A stretch of 41,718 bases of DNA from a bacterium (GCA_030428785.1 JAUIEF010000021.1:1-41718); one strand, 5' to 3'. Positions 17,549-27,731 are shown, counted from the stretch's first letter. Program-made: numbers and translations. The notes: generated by a model not told the origin, from the letters alone.

Positions 17549-18226
17549 ATGCGCATCCTCCTCGTCGAAGACAGCGAACGACTTGCCGGATCGATCCGGG
17601 CCGGCCTCCGCCGCCTGGGCCACGCCGTGGACGTCGTCCACGACGGGCCGCGCGGGCTGAGCTACGCGCGGAACAACCCGTACGAGCTGCTCGTCCTCGA
17701 CATCCTGCTGCCGGGCATGACCGGCCTGGAGATCCTGCGGCAGCTCCGCGCGGACGGCGCCGACACGCCCGTCCTGCTGCTCACGGCGAAGGACACGGTG
17801 GAGGACCGCGTCGACGGACTGCGCGCCGGCGCCGACGACTACCTCGTGAAGCCCTTCGCGTTCGAGGAGCTCGCGGCGCGCGTCGAGGCGCTCGGCCGAC
17901 GCGCGGGCGGCCGCGCGACGCCGCGCCTCGAGGTGTCGGACCTCGTCATCGAGACGGCGGGCCGACGCGTGCTCCGCGGCGAGCGTGAGCTCGACCTGTC
18001 GCGGCGCGAGTACGCGCTCCTCGAGTTCCTCGCGTCGCGCTGCGGCGAGACCGTCTCGCGCATCGAGATCGAGGACCACCTCTACGACGAGCAGACGCTG
18101 CCCATGAGCAACGTCGTCGCGTCGACCATCTGCGCGCTGCGCGACAAGCTCGAGGCCGACGGCGAGCCGCGCCTCATCCACACGCGGCGCGGGCTCGGCT
18201 ACGTCATGCAGGAGCCGGACGCGTGA
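17549..18226 (+). CDS. OmpR/PhoB-family response regulator
   Basis: 225 residues. A receiver domain at 1-115 has the acidic pair in LLVEDSE, phosphoacceptor Asp51 (LVLDILLPGMTG), the switch Thr in LLLTAKD and Lys101 (YLVKPF). A C-terminal winged helix at about 130-222 shows ELDLSRREYALLEFLASRCGETVSR and SNVVASTICALRDKLEADG, ending IHTRRGLGYVM, all typical of OmpR/PhoB. It is a cytoplasmic DNA-binding regulator activated by the following histidine kinase, whose GTG start overlaps its stop (GTGA), implying translational coupling. The tandem repeats beyond the kinase gene at 19898-20120 are a candidate binding region. Confidence 0.93.
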   Translation: MRILLVEDSERLAGSIRAGLRRLGHAVDVVHDGPRGLSYARNNPYELLVLDILLPGMTGLEILRQLRADGADTPVLLLTAKDTVEDRVDGLRAGADDYLVKPFAFEELAARVEALGRRAGGRATPRLEVSDLVIETAGRRVLRGERELDLSRREYALLEFLASRCGETVSRIEIEDHLYDEQTLPMSNVVASTICALRDKLEADGEPRLIHTRRGLGYVMQEPDA

Positions 18227-19650
18227 GGTCCATCCGACGCGAGCTCCTCGGCGGACTGCTGCTCGGGCTCGCGCTGCTCGTGGCCGTGGTCGGCGGGACG
18301 TTGCGCGTGACCCTCGCCGACGCGCTCACGGAGCAGTACGACCGCGGCTTGCTCGCACGCGCGGAGTCCGTCGCCCTGCCGCTCGAGCTGCACGAGCTCG
18401 AGGGCGACGACGGCCCGGAGATCGAGTACGACTTCCAGGCCGACGCCATGCCGTCCTTCGTGGGCGGTCCGCACGCCGAGTACTTCGACCTCTGGCTCGC
18501 CGACGGGGAGGAGTACGGGCGCAGCCCGAGCCTCGGCCTCGAGAACCAGATGCCGCCGGCCTTCCCGGCGACGTCGACGCCGCGCTACCGCGACCTCGCG
18601 CTGCCCGACGGGCGGCCGGGGCGCGCCGTCGAGATCACCGTGCCCGTGGGCTTCGACGACGACGGCCCCGACCTGCCGGAGGAGCTCCTGCCGCGCATGA
18701 CGTGCGTCGTCGCGAGCACGCGGGCCGACCTCGACGCGCAGCTCGCGTCGCTCGACCTGCGGCTCGCGCTGGCAGGCGCCGGCGTGCTGGCGCTCGCCGC
18801 GCTCGTCGTGCTGTGGGCGGTGCGTCGCGGGCTCGCGCCGCTGCGCCGCCTCGACCGGCAGGTGGCCGCCGTCGACGCCGCGCACCTCGACGCGCGCATC
18901 GATGTCGAGGGCGCGCCGGCCGAGCTGACCGAGACCACGACGCGACTCAACGAGCTGCTCGCGCGGCTCGAGGACGCCTTCGCCAAGGAGCGGCGCATGA
19001 CCGCGGCCATGGCGCACGAGCTGCGCACGCCCATCGCCGAGCTGCGCAGCGCGTCCGACGTCGCGCGTCGCTGGCCCGACGACGCCGAGCTCTCGCGCGA
19101 GCTCGCGGACACCGCGCACGACGTGGCGCTCCGCATGAGCGAGGCCGTCGAGGCGATCATGCACTGCTGCCGCATCGAGGCCGGGCAGGAGCGTCCGCAG
19201 GTCGAGCGCATCCCGCTGCGCGACCTGCTCGACGAGCTCTGGCGCCCGCACGGCGACGCCGCCGACGCGCGCGGCCTCGCCTTCCGCAACGAGGTGCCCG
19301 ACGACGCCGTCGCCGTCACCGACCGCGGGCTCCTCGGACTCGCGCTGGGCAACGTCCTCTCCAACGCGGCCTCCTTCGCCGACGGCGGCGAGGTCCGCGC
19401 GCGCGTCGAGCAGAACGGCGCCGGCCCGGAGCTCAGCGTCTCCAACGAGGCCCGCCACCTCGTGGACGACGACCTCGCGCGCATGGCCGAGCCCTTCTGG
19501 CGCAAGGACGCCGCCCGCACCGTCGGTCGCCACAGCGGGTTGGGACTCACGCTCGTCACGAGTCTCACCACCGCGCTGGGCTGCCGCGCGCGACTGGGAC
19601 TCGAGCAGGGACGCTTCGTCGTCCGCGTCGGCATCCCCGGGGGGGACTGA
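18223..19650 (+). CDS. Membrane sensor histidine kinase
   Basis: 475 residues from GTG 18223, overlapping the regulator stop by four bases. Two membrane helices (about 8-26 and about 181-200) enclose a periplasmic sensor of about 155 residues. HAMP-like RRGLAPLRRLDRQVAAVDA follows, then the dimerisation helix with His265 in MAHELRTPIAELRS. The ATP-binding part has GNVLSNA (N box), FWRKDAARTVGRHSGLGLTLV (F/G boxes) and a short C-terminus. All catalytic landmarks are present. It should phosphorylate the cognate OmpR-type regulator encoded just upstream. The periplasmic sensor is acidic and Pro-rich with no recognised ligand-binding fold. Confidence 0.92.
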   Translation: MRSIRRELLGGLLLGLALLVAVVGGTLRVTLADALTEQYDRGLLARAESVALPLELHELEGDDGPEIEYDFQADAMPSFVGGPHAEYFDLWLADGEEYGRSPSLGLENQMPPAFPATSTPRYRDLALPDGRPGRAVEITVPVGFDDDGPDLPEELLPRMTCVVASTRADLDAQLASLDLRLALAGAGVLALAALVVLWAVRRGLAPLRRLDRQVAAVDAAHLDARIDVEGAPAELTETTTRLNELLARLEDAFAKERRMTAAMAHELRTPIAELRSASDVARRWPDDAELSRELADTAHDVALRMSEAVEAIMHCCRIEAGQERPQVERIPLRDLLDELWRPHGDAADARGLAFRNEVPDDAVAVTDRGLLGLALGNVLSNAASFADGGEVRARVEQNGAGPELSVSNEARHLVDDDLARMAEPFWRKDAARTVGRHSGLGLTLVTSLTTALGCRARLGLEQGRFVVRVGIPGGD

Positions 19651-19653
19651 TCC

Positions 19654-19736
19654 GCGGACGTGCAGGTGCACGGCCGACGCGGACGTGTGACGTGGAGGCG
19701 CACGGCCGACGCGGACGTGTGACGTGCAGGTGGGCG
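19654..19736. repeat. Short direct repeats downstream of the kinase gene
   Basis: About two and a half copies of a 32-nt unit opening GCGGACGTG and containing CGCACGGCCGAC begin at 19654, 19679 and 19711. They start four bases past the kinase stop and are rich in CGTG/CACG, like the larger array at 19898-20120. No gene is supported in 19651-20224. Confidence 0.7.
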
Positions 19737-19897
19737 AGCGCCGAGCGCGCGCGCTCGGGGGGCGACCGGACTGCTCGCCCTGCCGGCGGGGCTCGAGCCG
19801 CGGCTTCGGGAGCGCGTGAGCCGGAGCGGCGGACGCGGGCACGGGGCCGTCGCCGCACCGGGGTCCCGTCCTCGTCCCCGCAGGCCGTCACGAGGTC

Positions 19898-20120
19898 ATG
19901 CACGGGGGCGGATCACGTGCACGACGGGCCGTGCACGGGGGGCCTTTCACGTACGCGTGGGCCGTGCACGGGGGGCCTTTCACGTACGCGTGGGCCGTGC
20001 ACGGGGGCCGTTCACGTCCACGTGGGCCATGCACGGGGGCCGTTCACGTACGCGTAGGCCGTGCACGGGGGCCGTTCACGTGCACGTGGGCCGTGCACGT
20101 ACACGTCCACGTCCACGGTT
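19898..20120. repeat. Tandem array of 32-33 nt units, about 6.5 copies
   Basis: Units beginning TGCACGG start at about 19898, 19931, 19964, 19997, 20029, 20061 and 20093, so the period is 33 nt then 32 nt, close to three DNA helical turns. Each unit carries a TTCACGT core followed by ACGCGT, CCACGT or GCACGT and ends GGGCC. Two units are identical and the others differ by a few bases. There are no unique spacers, so it is not a CRISPR array. It sits between the two-component genes and the exported-protein gene at 20225, where it could act as a multi-site binding region, though a non-functional minisatellite is equally possible. Confidence 0.85.
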
Positions 20121-20224
20121 CAGTCCCCCCCGTCATCTCCCCGTAATCCAGGCCCGGGCGAGGTCGAGGTAGTCTTGAGGACCCGCCGGGCGATCGCCGG
20201 CGGTCCGTCGTGAAAGGAGTCCCC

Positions 20225-20977
20225 ATGATGCCCACCCGGACGATCCTCCCCGCCCTCGCGGCCGGCCTGGCCGCGGTCCTGTCGCTCGGCTTCGCGCCCG
20301 ACCCCGTGCCGGTGTTCAGCGCCCCGACGACGCTCACGAATCCCTACGCCCCGTTCGAACCCGGCTCCGTGAAGGTGTTCCGGGGTCGCTCGGAGGGCGC
20401 CAAGACGACGACGCTCCGTCGCCACCTGCCGGAGACGCGGCTCTTCCCGTGGAACGGCGGCATGGTCGAGACGGTGGTCGTCGAGGAGCAGTCGTTCGAG
20501 GACGGCCAGCTCGTCGAGGTCTCCACGAGCTACCTCGCGCAGGACGACGACGGCAACGTGCGCTTCTTCGGCGAGGTGTCGCTCGAGTACGAGCAGGGCA
20601 TCATCGTCGGGCCGGAGCCGGACAGCTGGCTCGTCGGCGGGCCCATGCCGGGCGACCCCGAGGAGGTCCAGTCGGTGGACGACCCCGCGATGTTCATGAT
20701 CGCGGACCCGCAGGAGGGCGACGTCTTCTCGCTGCAGGACCTGCCGGATGCGCAGGAGACGTACACCGTGGTCAAGGTCGGCACGAAGGTGAAGACGCCG
20801 GCCGGTCGGTTCAAGAGCGCCATGCGCGTGCTCGAGACGAACGACCTCGAGCCGGGTCCGCCGGAGTCCGTGTGGATCGTGCCGGGCGTCGGCATCGTGC
20901 GCGAGAAGGGCCGCAAGGTCCGCAACACCCTGCTGGCGACGAGCCTCGTGGAGGTCGCGCCGGAGCCGCTGGACTGA
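20225..20977 (+). CDS. Exported protein of the NPYxPxxPG-opening family
   Basis: 250 residues from ATG 20225 with an AAAGGAG ribosome binding site and a signal peptide (ILPALAAGLAAVLSLGFA). The mature part opens with TNPYAPFEPGSVKVFRG and continues through ETVVVEEQSFEDGQLVEVS, LAQDDDGNVRFFGE and WIVPGVGIVREKG. This pattern matches a widespread family of uncharacterised secreted proteins with NPYFPLxPG and AQDxDGNVWYFGE motifs; that match is from memory and not checked. No enzymatic residues are assigned. A stem with arms 20183-20189 and 20197-20203 lies in the leader. It follows the two-component genes and the tandem repeats on the same strand and may be a regulated target. Confidence 0.75.
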   Translation: MMPTRTILPALAAGLAAVLSLGFAPDPVPVFSAPTTLTNPYAPFEPGSVKVFRGRSEGAKTTTLRRHLPETRLFPWNGGMVETVVVEEQSFEDGQLVEVSTSYLAQDDDGNVRFFGEVSLEYEQGIIVGPEPDSWLVGGPMPGDPEEVQSVDDPAMFMIADPQEGDVFSLQDLPDAQETYTVVKVGTKVKTPAGRFKSAMRVLETNDLEPGPPESVWIVPGVGIVREKGRKVRNTLLATSLVEVAPEPLD

Positions 20978-21029
20978 CCCGAGGCGGACGGAGCATCATC
21001 CGGGGGAACCCGGAGAGAGGAGGACGTCG

Positions 21030-21434
21030 ATGCGCGTGCTGATCCTGTCGGTGGTGGTGCTGGTGATCGGGGGCCTGGGCGCCGCGGTGCTGTGGGCGCG
21101 CGCGGAGGCCGCGGAGCAGCAGGCGGTCACGGAGCGCCTGCGCGCGGAGGAGCTCTACGCCGCCACGCTCGCCGCGGAGCTCGCGGACGACGACGCGGAC
21201 GACGCCGACGAGTCCGAGGAGGTCGTGCCGCTCGCGGACGTGCCGGAGTTCGTGAAGCAGGCGGCGCGCGACGCGGTGCCGGGCCTCGTGCTCGACGAGG
21301 CCGAACGCGAGACGGAGGGCGGCGCGGTGCACTACTGCGTGCACGGCACGCTCGACGGCGAGTTCGTCGAGGTCGAGGTGGGGCTCGACGGCGCGGTGCT
21401 CGAGATCGAGCACGGCGACGACGAGGACGACTGA
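21030..21434 (+). CDS. Small anchored protein with PepSY-like domain
   Basis: 134 residues from ATG 21030 with a strong GAGAGGAGG ribosome binding site. An N-terminal hydrophobic helix (LILSVVVLVIGGLGAAVLW) is followed by a Glu/Ala-rich linker and an acidic stretch (ADDDADDADESEE). From about residue 72, VPEFVKQAARDAVPGLVL, GGAVHYCVHGTLDGEFVEVEVGLDGAVLEIE has the helix plus four-strand pattern of PepSY-like domains. Such domains are often extracytoplasmic and sometimes paired with two-component systems; here a kinase/regulator pair lies just upstream. It is separated from the preceding gene by 52 nt and probably co-transcribed with it. Function unknown; PepSY assignment is moderate. Confidence 0.7.
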   Translation: MRVLILSVVVLVIGGLGAAVLWARAEAAEQQAVTERLRAEELYAATLAAELADDDADDADESEEVVPLADVPEFVKQAARDAVPGLVLDEAERETEGGAVHYCVHGTLDGEFVEVEVGLDGAVLEIEHGDDEDD

Positions 21435-21506
21435 ACGTACCGGCCGGCGGCGGCGTCGCGCGCCCGACGGGCGTCGCGCCTCCCGCGTCGTCGCCGCCTC
21501 CCGCGG

Positions 21507-24488
21507 TCACCCCCCGCGCACGAGCACCTGCGCCTCCGCGAGGACCGGCGGGAAGTCCTGCGGCGGGGCCTCCTCGCGCCGGCGGAACGGGTTATCCTGG
21601 ATGTTCACGAGCTCCCAGTCGGCGCCCTGCTCCGCCTGCGCGAGCCAGCGCTCCGCCTCGTCGGGCGCGCCGAGGCGCTCGAGGATCATGGCGACGTACG
21701 CCCAGTCGAACGGGTTGCCGCCGTCCTCGAGCTCCATGGACGTCTTGAACGCCTCGAGCGCGTCGCGCAGACGGCCCGCGCGGTAGAGCGACGTGCCGTA
21801 GGTGTTCCACGTATTGCCGTCGTCGGGTGCCAGGTCGAGACAGCGCTCGGCGACCTCGACGGCGCGCTCCGCGTCGCGGTACGGCTCGGGCGCCGTCGCC
21901 AGGAACCACGCGAGGTTGTTGAGCTGCAGCGTCGGGATCGGGCTCACGGCGAGCGTCTCGTCCATGATGCGGATGGCGATGTCGTACCGGCCGCGGGCGA
22001 GGAGCACGTCGGCGAGGCGCGCGAGCATCCAGCTCGAGATCCAGTCCTCGTCGGCGTAGCGCGCCTGGAACGCGATGCAGCGCCGGATCATGTCGTCGTA
22101 CCGCTCGAGCTCGAGCATCATCCGCAGCATGGGCACGAAGATGTTGCCCGCGGCGGGCTTGATCGCGTGCGCGGCGACGAGCCGGTGGAGCCCGCGCTCG
22201 TGGTCGCCCCGCGCGCCGTACGTCATGCCCAGCTCGGCGAGCAGCAGCGCGTGGTCCGGGTGCCGGCCGCACGCGGCCTCGAGCATGGGGATGACGTCGA
22301 GGTTGTGGCCGAGCAGCTCGACGGTCTGCACGAACATGAGCGTCGTCTCGGGCGGCCAGGTCGTCGGGTCCGCGGTCGCGACGATCTCCTCGAGCGCGAG
22401 CCGGTCGTCCGCGAGGACGGCGCGCCGGATGCGCTGGCGCCACGGGTCGGGGTCGACGGCCAGCGCGAGCTCGATGAGGTGCCGGAACGCGGCGGAGTCG
22501 AAGCCCTCGGTGTAGAGCCGGAGGCGCGCCCACTCGTCGAGTGAGCGGGCGAGGACCTGCGCGTGCCCCGTGTCGAGGATCGCGCGCTCGACGTCGGCGG
22601 CGTCGGCGGCGAGGGGCTCGATGCCGTATGCGCGGAACGCGGCCTCGTACTCGCCGTTGCGTCGGTCGGCGATCTCGTCGCCGGAGCCGTCGTGCCGCGC
22701 CGACTGGATGCGGTCGAGCTCGGTGAGCAGCGCGTCGAGCCGGCCCTGCTCGACGGCCTCCTGCTCGGCGGCGCGCCGCGCGTCGAGCACCTCGGCGCGC
22801 AGCGTCGCGACGCGGTCGCCCAGGTCGGGCGGCGCCTCCGAGCTCGCGGCGAGCACGACGTCCGCCTGGTCGAGCGCGACGAGCGCCGCGGCGTAGTCGC
22901 CCTCGCCGAGCGCGCGGTGCGCGCCCTCCGCGACGCCCATGACCTTCGCGCGCACCTCGTCCTGCCTTCGGAGCTGCGCCGCGACGGCCTCCGACTCGGC
23001 GGCCGCGCGCTGCGCCTGCTCGTCCTTGACCGCGCCGTACGCCCAGCCGCCGCCGAGCGTCGCGGCGAGCACCGTCGCCGCGAGCGCGAGCGTCAGCTTG
23101 CGGCGCTTGCGCTCCTGGACGACGCGCACCGCGGCCTCCGCCGCCTCGAGCTGCGCCTTGCGCGCGGCCTCCTCGCGGCCCGCGAGGAAGTTCTGCACGA
23201 GCTGCGCGAGCGCGCCGGCGTGCGCCGGGCGGTTCGTGCGCGCGGGCGACAGGCAGTGGAGCGCGACCTCGACGAGCGCGGGGTCCGCCTCGCAGGCGGC
23301 GAGGCGCTCCTTCGCGTCGTCGAGCATGGCGCGCGCGGCCTCCGTCACGGGGCGCTCGTGCTCGCCGGTGTACGGCGGCCGGCCCGTGAGGATCTCGCAC
23401 AGGATCGCGCCGAGCGCGAAGACGTCGGTGCGCTCGTCGAGGCGGTCGACCTCGCCCTGCGCCTGCTCGGGCGACATGTACGACGGCGTGCCCATGACCG
23501 AGCCCACGAGGCTCTGGCTGCCGTCGCCCGTCGTGCTGCCGGAGCGCACCGTCTCGATGAGCGAGACCTGCGTGTCGACGCGCGCGGCGCGGCGCTCGTC
23601 CTCGACGCCGCCCTCGCGCAGGACCTTCGCGAGCCCCCAGTCGACGACCTGCACCTCGCCGAACGCGCCGACCATGATGTTCGCGGGCTTGAGGTCGCGG
23701 TGGATGACGCGGCGCGCGTGCGCGTACGCCATCGTCTGGCAGACCTGCTCGAAGATGCCGAGGAAGCGGCGGCGGTCGTCGGTGGGTCCGCTGCGCTCGG
23801 AGAGCAGCGCTGCGAGCGTGCGGCCCTTCACGAGCTTCATCGTGAAGTACGGGCGGTCGTCGTCGAGCAGGCCGAGCTCGTACACCGGCACGATGCCGGG
23901 GTGCTGGAGCTGCCCGCCGATCTGCGCCTCCTCGACGAAGCGCTGGAGGATGGACTCGGAGTCGGCGTGCTCCTCGAGGAGCACCTTCATGGCGACGTCG
24001 CGGCCGAGGTCCGTGTCGTGCCCGCGCAGCACGAGGCCCATGCCGCCGCGCGCGATCTCGCCGAGCACCTGGTAGTTGCCGCGGCCCATGGGGACCTCGG
24101 CGGCGGGGCCGCGCCGGCCGGCGACGACGGGCGACGCGCCGTGCCGGCTCTCCTCGTCGCGCAGGTGCACGCGGGTGTTGCGGCCGGTGCGGTCCTCGAT
24201 GAGCTGGAGCACGCTGTGCTCGGGCGCGCCGGTGAGCGAGCGGCGGCGGATCGGGCGGCCGCCGTGCGCGGTGGGCGCGGAGAGCGGGGGCTCGTCGTCG
24301 CGGGCGCGGCGCGGCGAGGCGGGGTCGTCGGCGGGGCGGTCGGCGTCGCGCGCGCGGCGGGCGTCGTCGTCGCGACCGGCGCGGGATCCGAAGCCCTCGG
24401 CGAGGCCGCGGTCGAGGGCGTCCTCGTCGAAGGGCGCCTTCTCATCGAGGGACTTCTCGTCGTCGCGGCGGGGGGCGTCGGGGGCCAT
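21507..24488 (-). CDS. Membrane Ser/Thr protein kinase with TPR-like C-terminus
   Basis: 993 residues. After an acidic, disordered N-terminus of about 135 residues comes a Hanks-type kinase domain: [12 protein letters not shown] (P-loop), VAMKVL (Lys), [11 protein letters not shown] (catalytic loop), VVDWGLAK (DWG in place of DFG, common in this group), [13 protein letters not shown] and [20 protein letters not shown] membrane helix ([21 protein letters not shown]) follows at about residue 470. The remaining roughly 500 residues are helical and end in TPR-like repeats ([49 protein letters not shown]). Likely a membrane kinase with its repeat domain on the far side. It is encoded 147 nt behind an ECF sigma gene on the same strand, a pairing well known in Planctomycetes. 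Confidence 0.92.
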   Translation of the reverse strand: MAPDAPRRDDEKSLDEKAPFDEDALDRGLAEGFGSRAGRDDDARRARDADRPADDPASPRRARDDEPPLSAPTAHGGRPIRRRSLTGAPEHSVLQLIEDRTGRNTRVHLRDEESRHGASPVVAGRRGPAAEVPMGRGNYQVLGEIARGGMGLVLRGHDTDLGRDVAMKVLLEEHADSESILQRFVEEAQIGGQLQHPGIVPVYELGLLDDDRPYFTMKLVKGRTLAALLSERSGPTDDRRRFLGIFEQVCQTMAYAHARRVIHRDLKPANIMVGAFGEVQVVDWGLAKVLREGGVEDERRAARVDTQVSLIETVRSGSTTGDGSQSLVGSVMGTPSYMSPEQAQGEVDRLDERTDVFALGAILCEILTGRPPYTGEHERPVTEAARAMLDDAKERLAACEADPALVEVALHCLSPARTNRPAHAGALAQLVQNFLAGREEAARKAQLEAAEAAVRVVQERKRRKLTLALAATVLAATLGGGWAYGAVKDEQAQRAAAESEAVAAQLRRQDEVRAKVMGVAEGAHRALGEGDYAAALVALDQADVVLAASSEAPPDLGDRVATLRAEVLDARRAAEQEAVEQGRLDALLTELDRIQSARHDGSGDEIADRRNGEYEAAFRAYGIEPLAADAADVERAILDTGHAQVLARSLDEWARLRLYTEGFDSAAFRHLIELALAVDPDPWRQRIRRAVLADDRLALEEIVATADPTTWPPETTLMFVQTVELLGHNLDVIPMLEAACGRHPDHALLLAELGMTYGARGDHERGLHRLVAAHAIKPAAGNIFVPMLRMMLELERYDDMIRRCIAFQARYADEDWISSWMLARLADVLLARGRYDIAIRIMDETLAVSPIPTLQLNNLAWFLATAPEPYRDAERAVEVAERCLDLAPDDGNTWNTYGTSLYRAGRLRDALEAFKTSMELEDGGNPFDWAYVAMILERLGAPDEAERWLAQAEQGADWELVNIQDNPFRRREEAPPQDFPPVLAEAQVLVRGG

Positions 24489-24635
24489 GGGTCGGCTCCG
24501 GGGGGCGGGTCCGATGCCGGGTTCCGGCGGGCCGCCGTTCTCGCGGCGGGAAAATCGGGGAATCTCCGGCGGCCGCCGCGCGCCGGGTGCAGGCCGGGGC
24601 GCGGGCGTCGGGCCGGGTCGGCGCGGCGCGCCTCG

Positions 24636-25325
24636 TCAGCGCAGCAGCTCGAGGAGCGCCGCGCACTCCCGGTCGACGGCCTCGCCGCGCGCGCCGCCGC
24701 GCTCCTCGAGCTGCTCCGCGACGACCGCACGCAGCGCGGCCGCGAACTCCCGGCGCGCCCGCGCGTACTCGTGGTGGAGGCCGGCGGGCTCGACGTCCCA
24801 GCGCGCGGCGACCTCGCGGATCGGCAGGCCCTCCTCGAAGCGCAGCCGGAGGAGCTCGACGCGTCGTCGCGCGCCCTCTCCCGCGGCCTCGGACTCCGCG
24901 CGCTGCCGCTCGGCCGCCGCGCGCATGACGCCGCGCGCCCACTCGCGGTCGAAGACGCGGCTCGCGGGGTCGTGCCCGTCGGGCAGGTCGAGCGTCTCCG
25001 GTGAGTGCTCGTCGCGTCGCGCGCGGGTCGCCGCGTCGCGCGACTCCCGGCGCCGGGCGACGTTGCGCGCGACGCCGTAGAGGAAGCCGCGGAAGTCGCG
25101 CGCGCGTCCGCCGTCGTGCCGCGAGAGCGCGCCGCCGTCACGGAAGCACTCGACGAAGACGTCCTGCACCGCGTCGTCGAGGTCGTGTCGCAGCGCGTGT
25201 CCGGACCAGCGCGCCGCCAGGTACCGACGCACCGGCGACTCGTACGCGCGGGCGAAGCGCTCGCGCGCGTCGCGATCACCGCGCGCGGCGGCCTCGATGA
25301 CGGTCCAGCACGTGTCGTCCGACAT
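24636..25325 (-). CDS. ECF sigma factor paired with a Ser/Thr kinase
   Basis: 229 residues from ATG 25325 (an ATG five codons upstream is possible). Region 2 is visible as YLAARW...HDLDDAVQDVFVECFRDGG with RDFRGFLYGVARNVARRR. Region 4 is VELLRLRFEEGLPIREVAARWDVEPAGLHHEYARARREF, a helix-turn-helix. The insert between regions 2 and 4 is polar. It directs RNA polymerase to a specific promoter set; no anti-sigma gene is nearby. Instead a Hanks-type kinase follows on the same strand, suggesting control by phosphorylation, which is inference. Upstream, across 216 nt, a divergent secreted BNR-type gene begins. Confidence 0.88.
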   Translation of the reverse strand: MSDDTCWTVIEAAARGDRDARERFARAYESPVRRYLAARWSGHALRHDLDDAVQDVFVECFRDGGALSRHDGGRARDFRGFLYGVARNVARRRESRDAATRARRDEHSPETLDLPDGHDPASRVFDREWARGVMRAAAERQRAESEAAGEGARRRVELLRLRFEEGLPIREVAARWDVEPAGLHHEYARARREFAAALRAVVAEQLEERGGARGEAVDRECAALLELLR

Positions 25326-25541
25326 GGCGGTCGGGATCATACGCCCCGCGGGAACGGGATTCTTTGCAGGTCGATGTCCGCTGCGCGCCCCCGTGCGCGC
25401 TGTGACCCCCGGGCGCGTCACCGGCGCGTCCGACACGGGAAGAGGGCCGGGCGTCTCGACCGACGCGCCGCCGCATCCCCGGACACCACCCCCGCGGCCG
25501 CGCTCTCGGGTGCCGACCGCACGACAGGAGCGTTCCCTGCC

Positions 25542-27731
25542 ATGACCTCTCCGTACACCGACGGTCGCCGCCCGGCGTCCGTGCCGCGCGGACTCCGCGC
25601 GCTCGCATCGTCCGCCGCGCTCGGCGCGGCGCTGTTCATCCCGACCGCCGCCGCCGGCGATCTCGAGTTCGAGAACGTGCACGGCGGCGTGCAGCACGCG
25701 ATCCACATGGCGTCGGACGGCGAGACCGGCTGGATCGCCGAGGACGGCGGACGCATCCGCTTCTCGGACGACGGCTTCTCCACGTGGACGTTCCAGACCA
25801 CGCCCGACACCGCGCGCGTCCAGCTCCGCGGCATCTACTTCATGGACGACGACACGACCGGCTGGGCGGTCGGCGACAAGCACACCGTGCTGTACACGAC
25901 GAACGGCGGCACGACCTGGACGCAGGTGGCGTCGTCCAACCTGCCCGACTGGCCGGAGGAGCCCGAGGACCAGAACCTCTGGGACGTCCACTTCATCGAA
26001 GTCGAGGATGAGAGCGAGGAGGCGCAGCTCTACGGTTGGATCACGGGCCGCGAAGGCGTGTTGTGGCTGAGCCGCGACGGCGGCCTGACGTGGGAGTCGG
26101 AGCACAACGCGTACACGTCGTCGCCCTGGCTGGGACACCTCTTCAAGACGGAGGACCGTTACGGAGTCTGGTTCACAGACGACGGCGCCGGGACCTACCA
26201 CGGCTACGTCTCGGGGGACTGGGCCGCGGTCATGCACTGCGAGTTCTCGGCGACGTACGACTCGAACGACCCGTTCTGGGACGGCATCTCCTACTGGGAC
26301 GTCCTGAGCGTCCCGGGCAGCGGTCCTGTCTACCAGCCGACCATGGAGGACCAGCCGAACATCGAGCTCTACGACGTGGAGGTCGACTCGAGCGGTGACG
26401 GGTTCGTCGTCGGCGGTGTCGGGACGAACTGCGGCCGCGCCTACGAGATCAGCAGCTGGACGACGGTGACGTGGGAGCAGCTCGGTGTGAACAACCCGTC
26501 GCCCGTACCGCCTCCCGCGAGCTGTCCCGCGAACCTCACGACGGCGGGTTCGACCCTCTACGCCATGGGCCTGGTCGGCGACGGGCGCGGGCTGGGGGTC
26601 GGCTACGCACGCAACTCGTGGCGCTCGTCGACGTCGTCGACCCTCTGGGAGTCGACGTACCAGGAGCTCCCGTCGGGCGACCCGGTCAAGCCGCCGATGT
26701 ACGGCGGGACCGCGGTGAACACCGACTACTTCGCCGTCGGTCACTTCGGCGCGATCATGCACTCGTCGAACGCGACCTCCACGACGCCGACGTGGTCCTC
26801 GCTGCACGACACGGAGACCGCACGGCCGAAGGCGCTCGAGTTCATCAGTGCGTCGACGGGCTGGTTCACCGGACAGAACGGCCGCGTCGACAAGACGACG
26901 GACGGGGGCGCCACGTTCACGGAGGTGTACACGCCGGGCGCCGTCCTCTCCCGGTCGATCGACTTCACGGACGCGAACAACGGCGTGGTCGTCGGTCGCG
27001 AGGTGGGCACGACCGACGTGCCGTTCGTCGCGTACACGCACGCCGGCGGTGATTCGGGCGAGTGGACGGAGGTCACGGACTCCGGGGACTTCCCCGACCT
27101 GAGCGCCTACGCGTCGATGAAGCTCGACCTCCACGAGGTCGTCATGGTGGACGCCGACGACGTCTGGGCGGTCGGTGATCACGGACTCGTGCTCGTGAGC
27201 GACGACGGCGGAGAGACCTGGGCCGACGGTGACGGCTCCGACGACATCGGGACCGTCGATCTGCGTGGCGCGGCCTTCCTGTCGGCGAACGCCGGCGCGG
27301 TCGTCGGCGCGAGCGGCGGCGCGTGGCTGACCATCGGCTCGGGCTGGGTGCAGATCCCCGTCAAGAAGGCGGGCGGAGCGACGTTCACGGGCACGCTGCA
27401 CGACGTCGCGGTGCGCAGCCCCGACACGGTCATCGCCGTGGGCGACGAGGGGCGCATCTTCGTCTACGTGCCGACGGCCGGGACGGTCGGCGAGTTCCAG
27501 CAGGTCTACCAGGCGTCGTCGCAGTCCGCGCTGTTGACGGTCGAGCTGCGCGCCGGGGACATCGACGTCTTCGCGGCCGGAGACGAGGGCGTGTTCGTCT
27601 GGTACGACGGCAGCTGGAACGAGCCGAACTCGCTCACGAGCTACGAGATCACCGATCTCGCGCTCATCGGCGACGACGGCGCGCTCATCTCGCACGCCTA
27701 CCAGCTCCACCTCTTCGAGGAGGTCCCCTGA
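25542..27731 (+). CDS. Secreted BNR/YCF48-like beta-propeller protein
   Basis: 729 residues from ATG 25542, with AGGAG 11 nt upstream and a signal peptide (RALASSAALGAALFIPTAAAG). The mature chain is a propeller of YCF48/photosystem-II-stability-factor-like or BNR repeats: TGWIAEDGGRIRFSDDGF, TGWAVGDKHTVLYTTNGGTTW, LYGWITGREGVLWLSRDGGLTW, STGWFTGQNGRVDKTTDGGATF, DVWAVGDHGLVLVSDDGGETW and DTVIAVGDEGRIFVY. It shares the DGGxTW box with the partial protein at 1-1277. No catalytic residues are seen; likely a surface-exposed binding or assembly protein. It lies divergent from the ECF/kinase pair, so regulation by that sigma factor is conceivable. Confidence 0.85.
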   Translation: MTSPYTDGRRPASVPRGLRALASSAALGAALFIPTAAAGDLEFENVHGGVQHAIHMASDGETGWIAEDGGRIRFSDDGFSTWTFQTTPDTARVQLRGIYFMDDDTTGWAVGDKHTVLYTTNGGTTWTQVASSNLPDWPEEPEDQNLWDVHFIEVEDESEEAQLYGWITGREGVLWLSRDGGLTWESEHNAYTSSPWLGHLFKTEDRYGVWFTDDGAGTYHGYVSGDWAAVMHCEFSATYDSNDPFWDGISYWDVLSVPGSGPVYQPTMEDQPNIELYDVEVDSSGDGFVVGGVGTNCGRAYEISSWTTVTWEQLGVNNPSPVPPPASCPANLTTAGSTLYAMGLVGDGRGLGVGYARNSWRSSTSSTLWESTYQELPSGDPVKPPMYGGTAVNTDYFAVGHFGAIMHSSNATSTTPTWSSLHDTETARPKALEFISASTGWFTGQNGRVDKTTDGGATFTEVYTPGAVLSRSIDFTDANNGVVVGREVGTTDVPFVAYTHAGGDSGEWTEVTDSGDFPDLSAYASMKLDLHEVVMVDADDVWAVGDHGLVLVSDDGGETWADGDGSDDIGTVDLRGAAFLSANAGAVVGASGGAWLTIGSGWVQIPVKKAGGATFTGTLHDVAVRSPDTVIAVGDEGRIFVYVPTAGTVGEFQQVYQASSQSALLTVELRAGDIDVFAAGDEGVFVWYDGSWNEPNSLTSYEITDLALIGDDGALISHAYQLHLFEEVP

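Noticed and set aside
19898..20120. Possible CRISPR array
   Set aside because: The 32-33 nt units abut directly with no unique spacers, and no cas genes are nearby; it is a tandem repeat.
21445..21502. Bidirectional terminator between convergent genes
   Set aside because: GC-rich self-complementary segments are present, but the best stem leaves almost no loop and there is no T-run; not distinguishable from background at this GC content.
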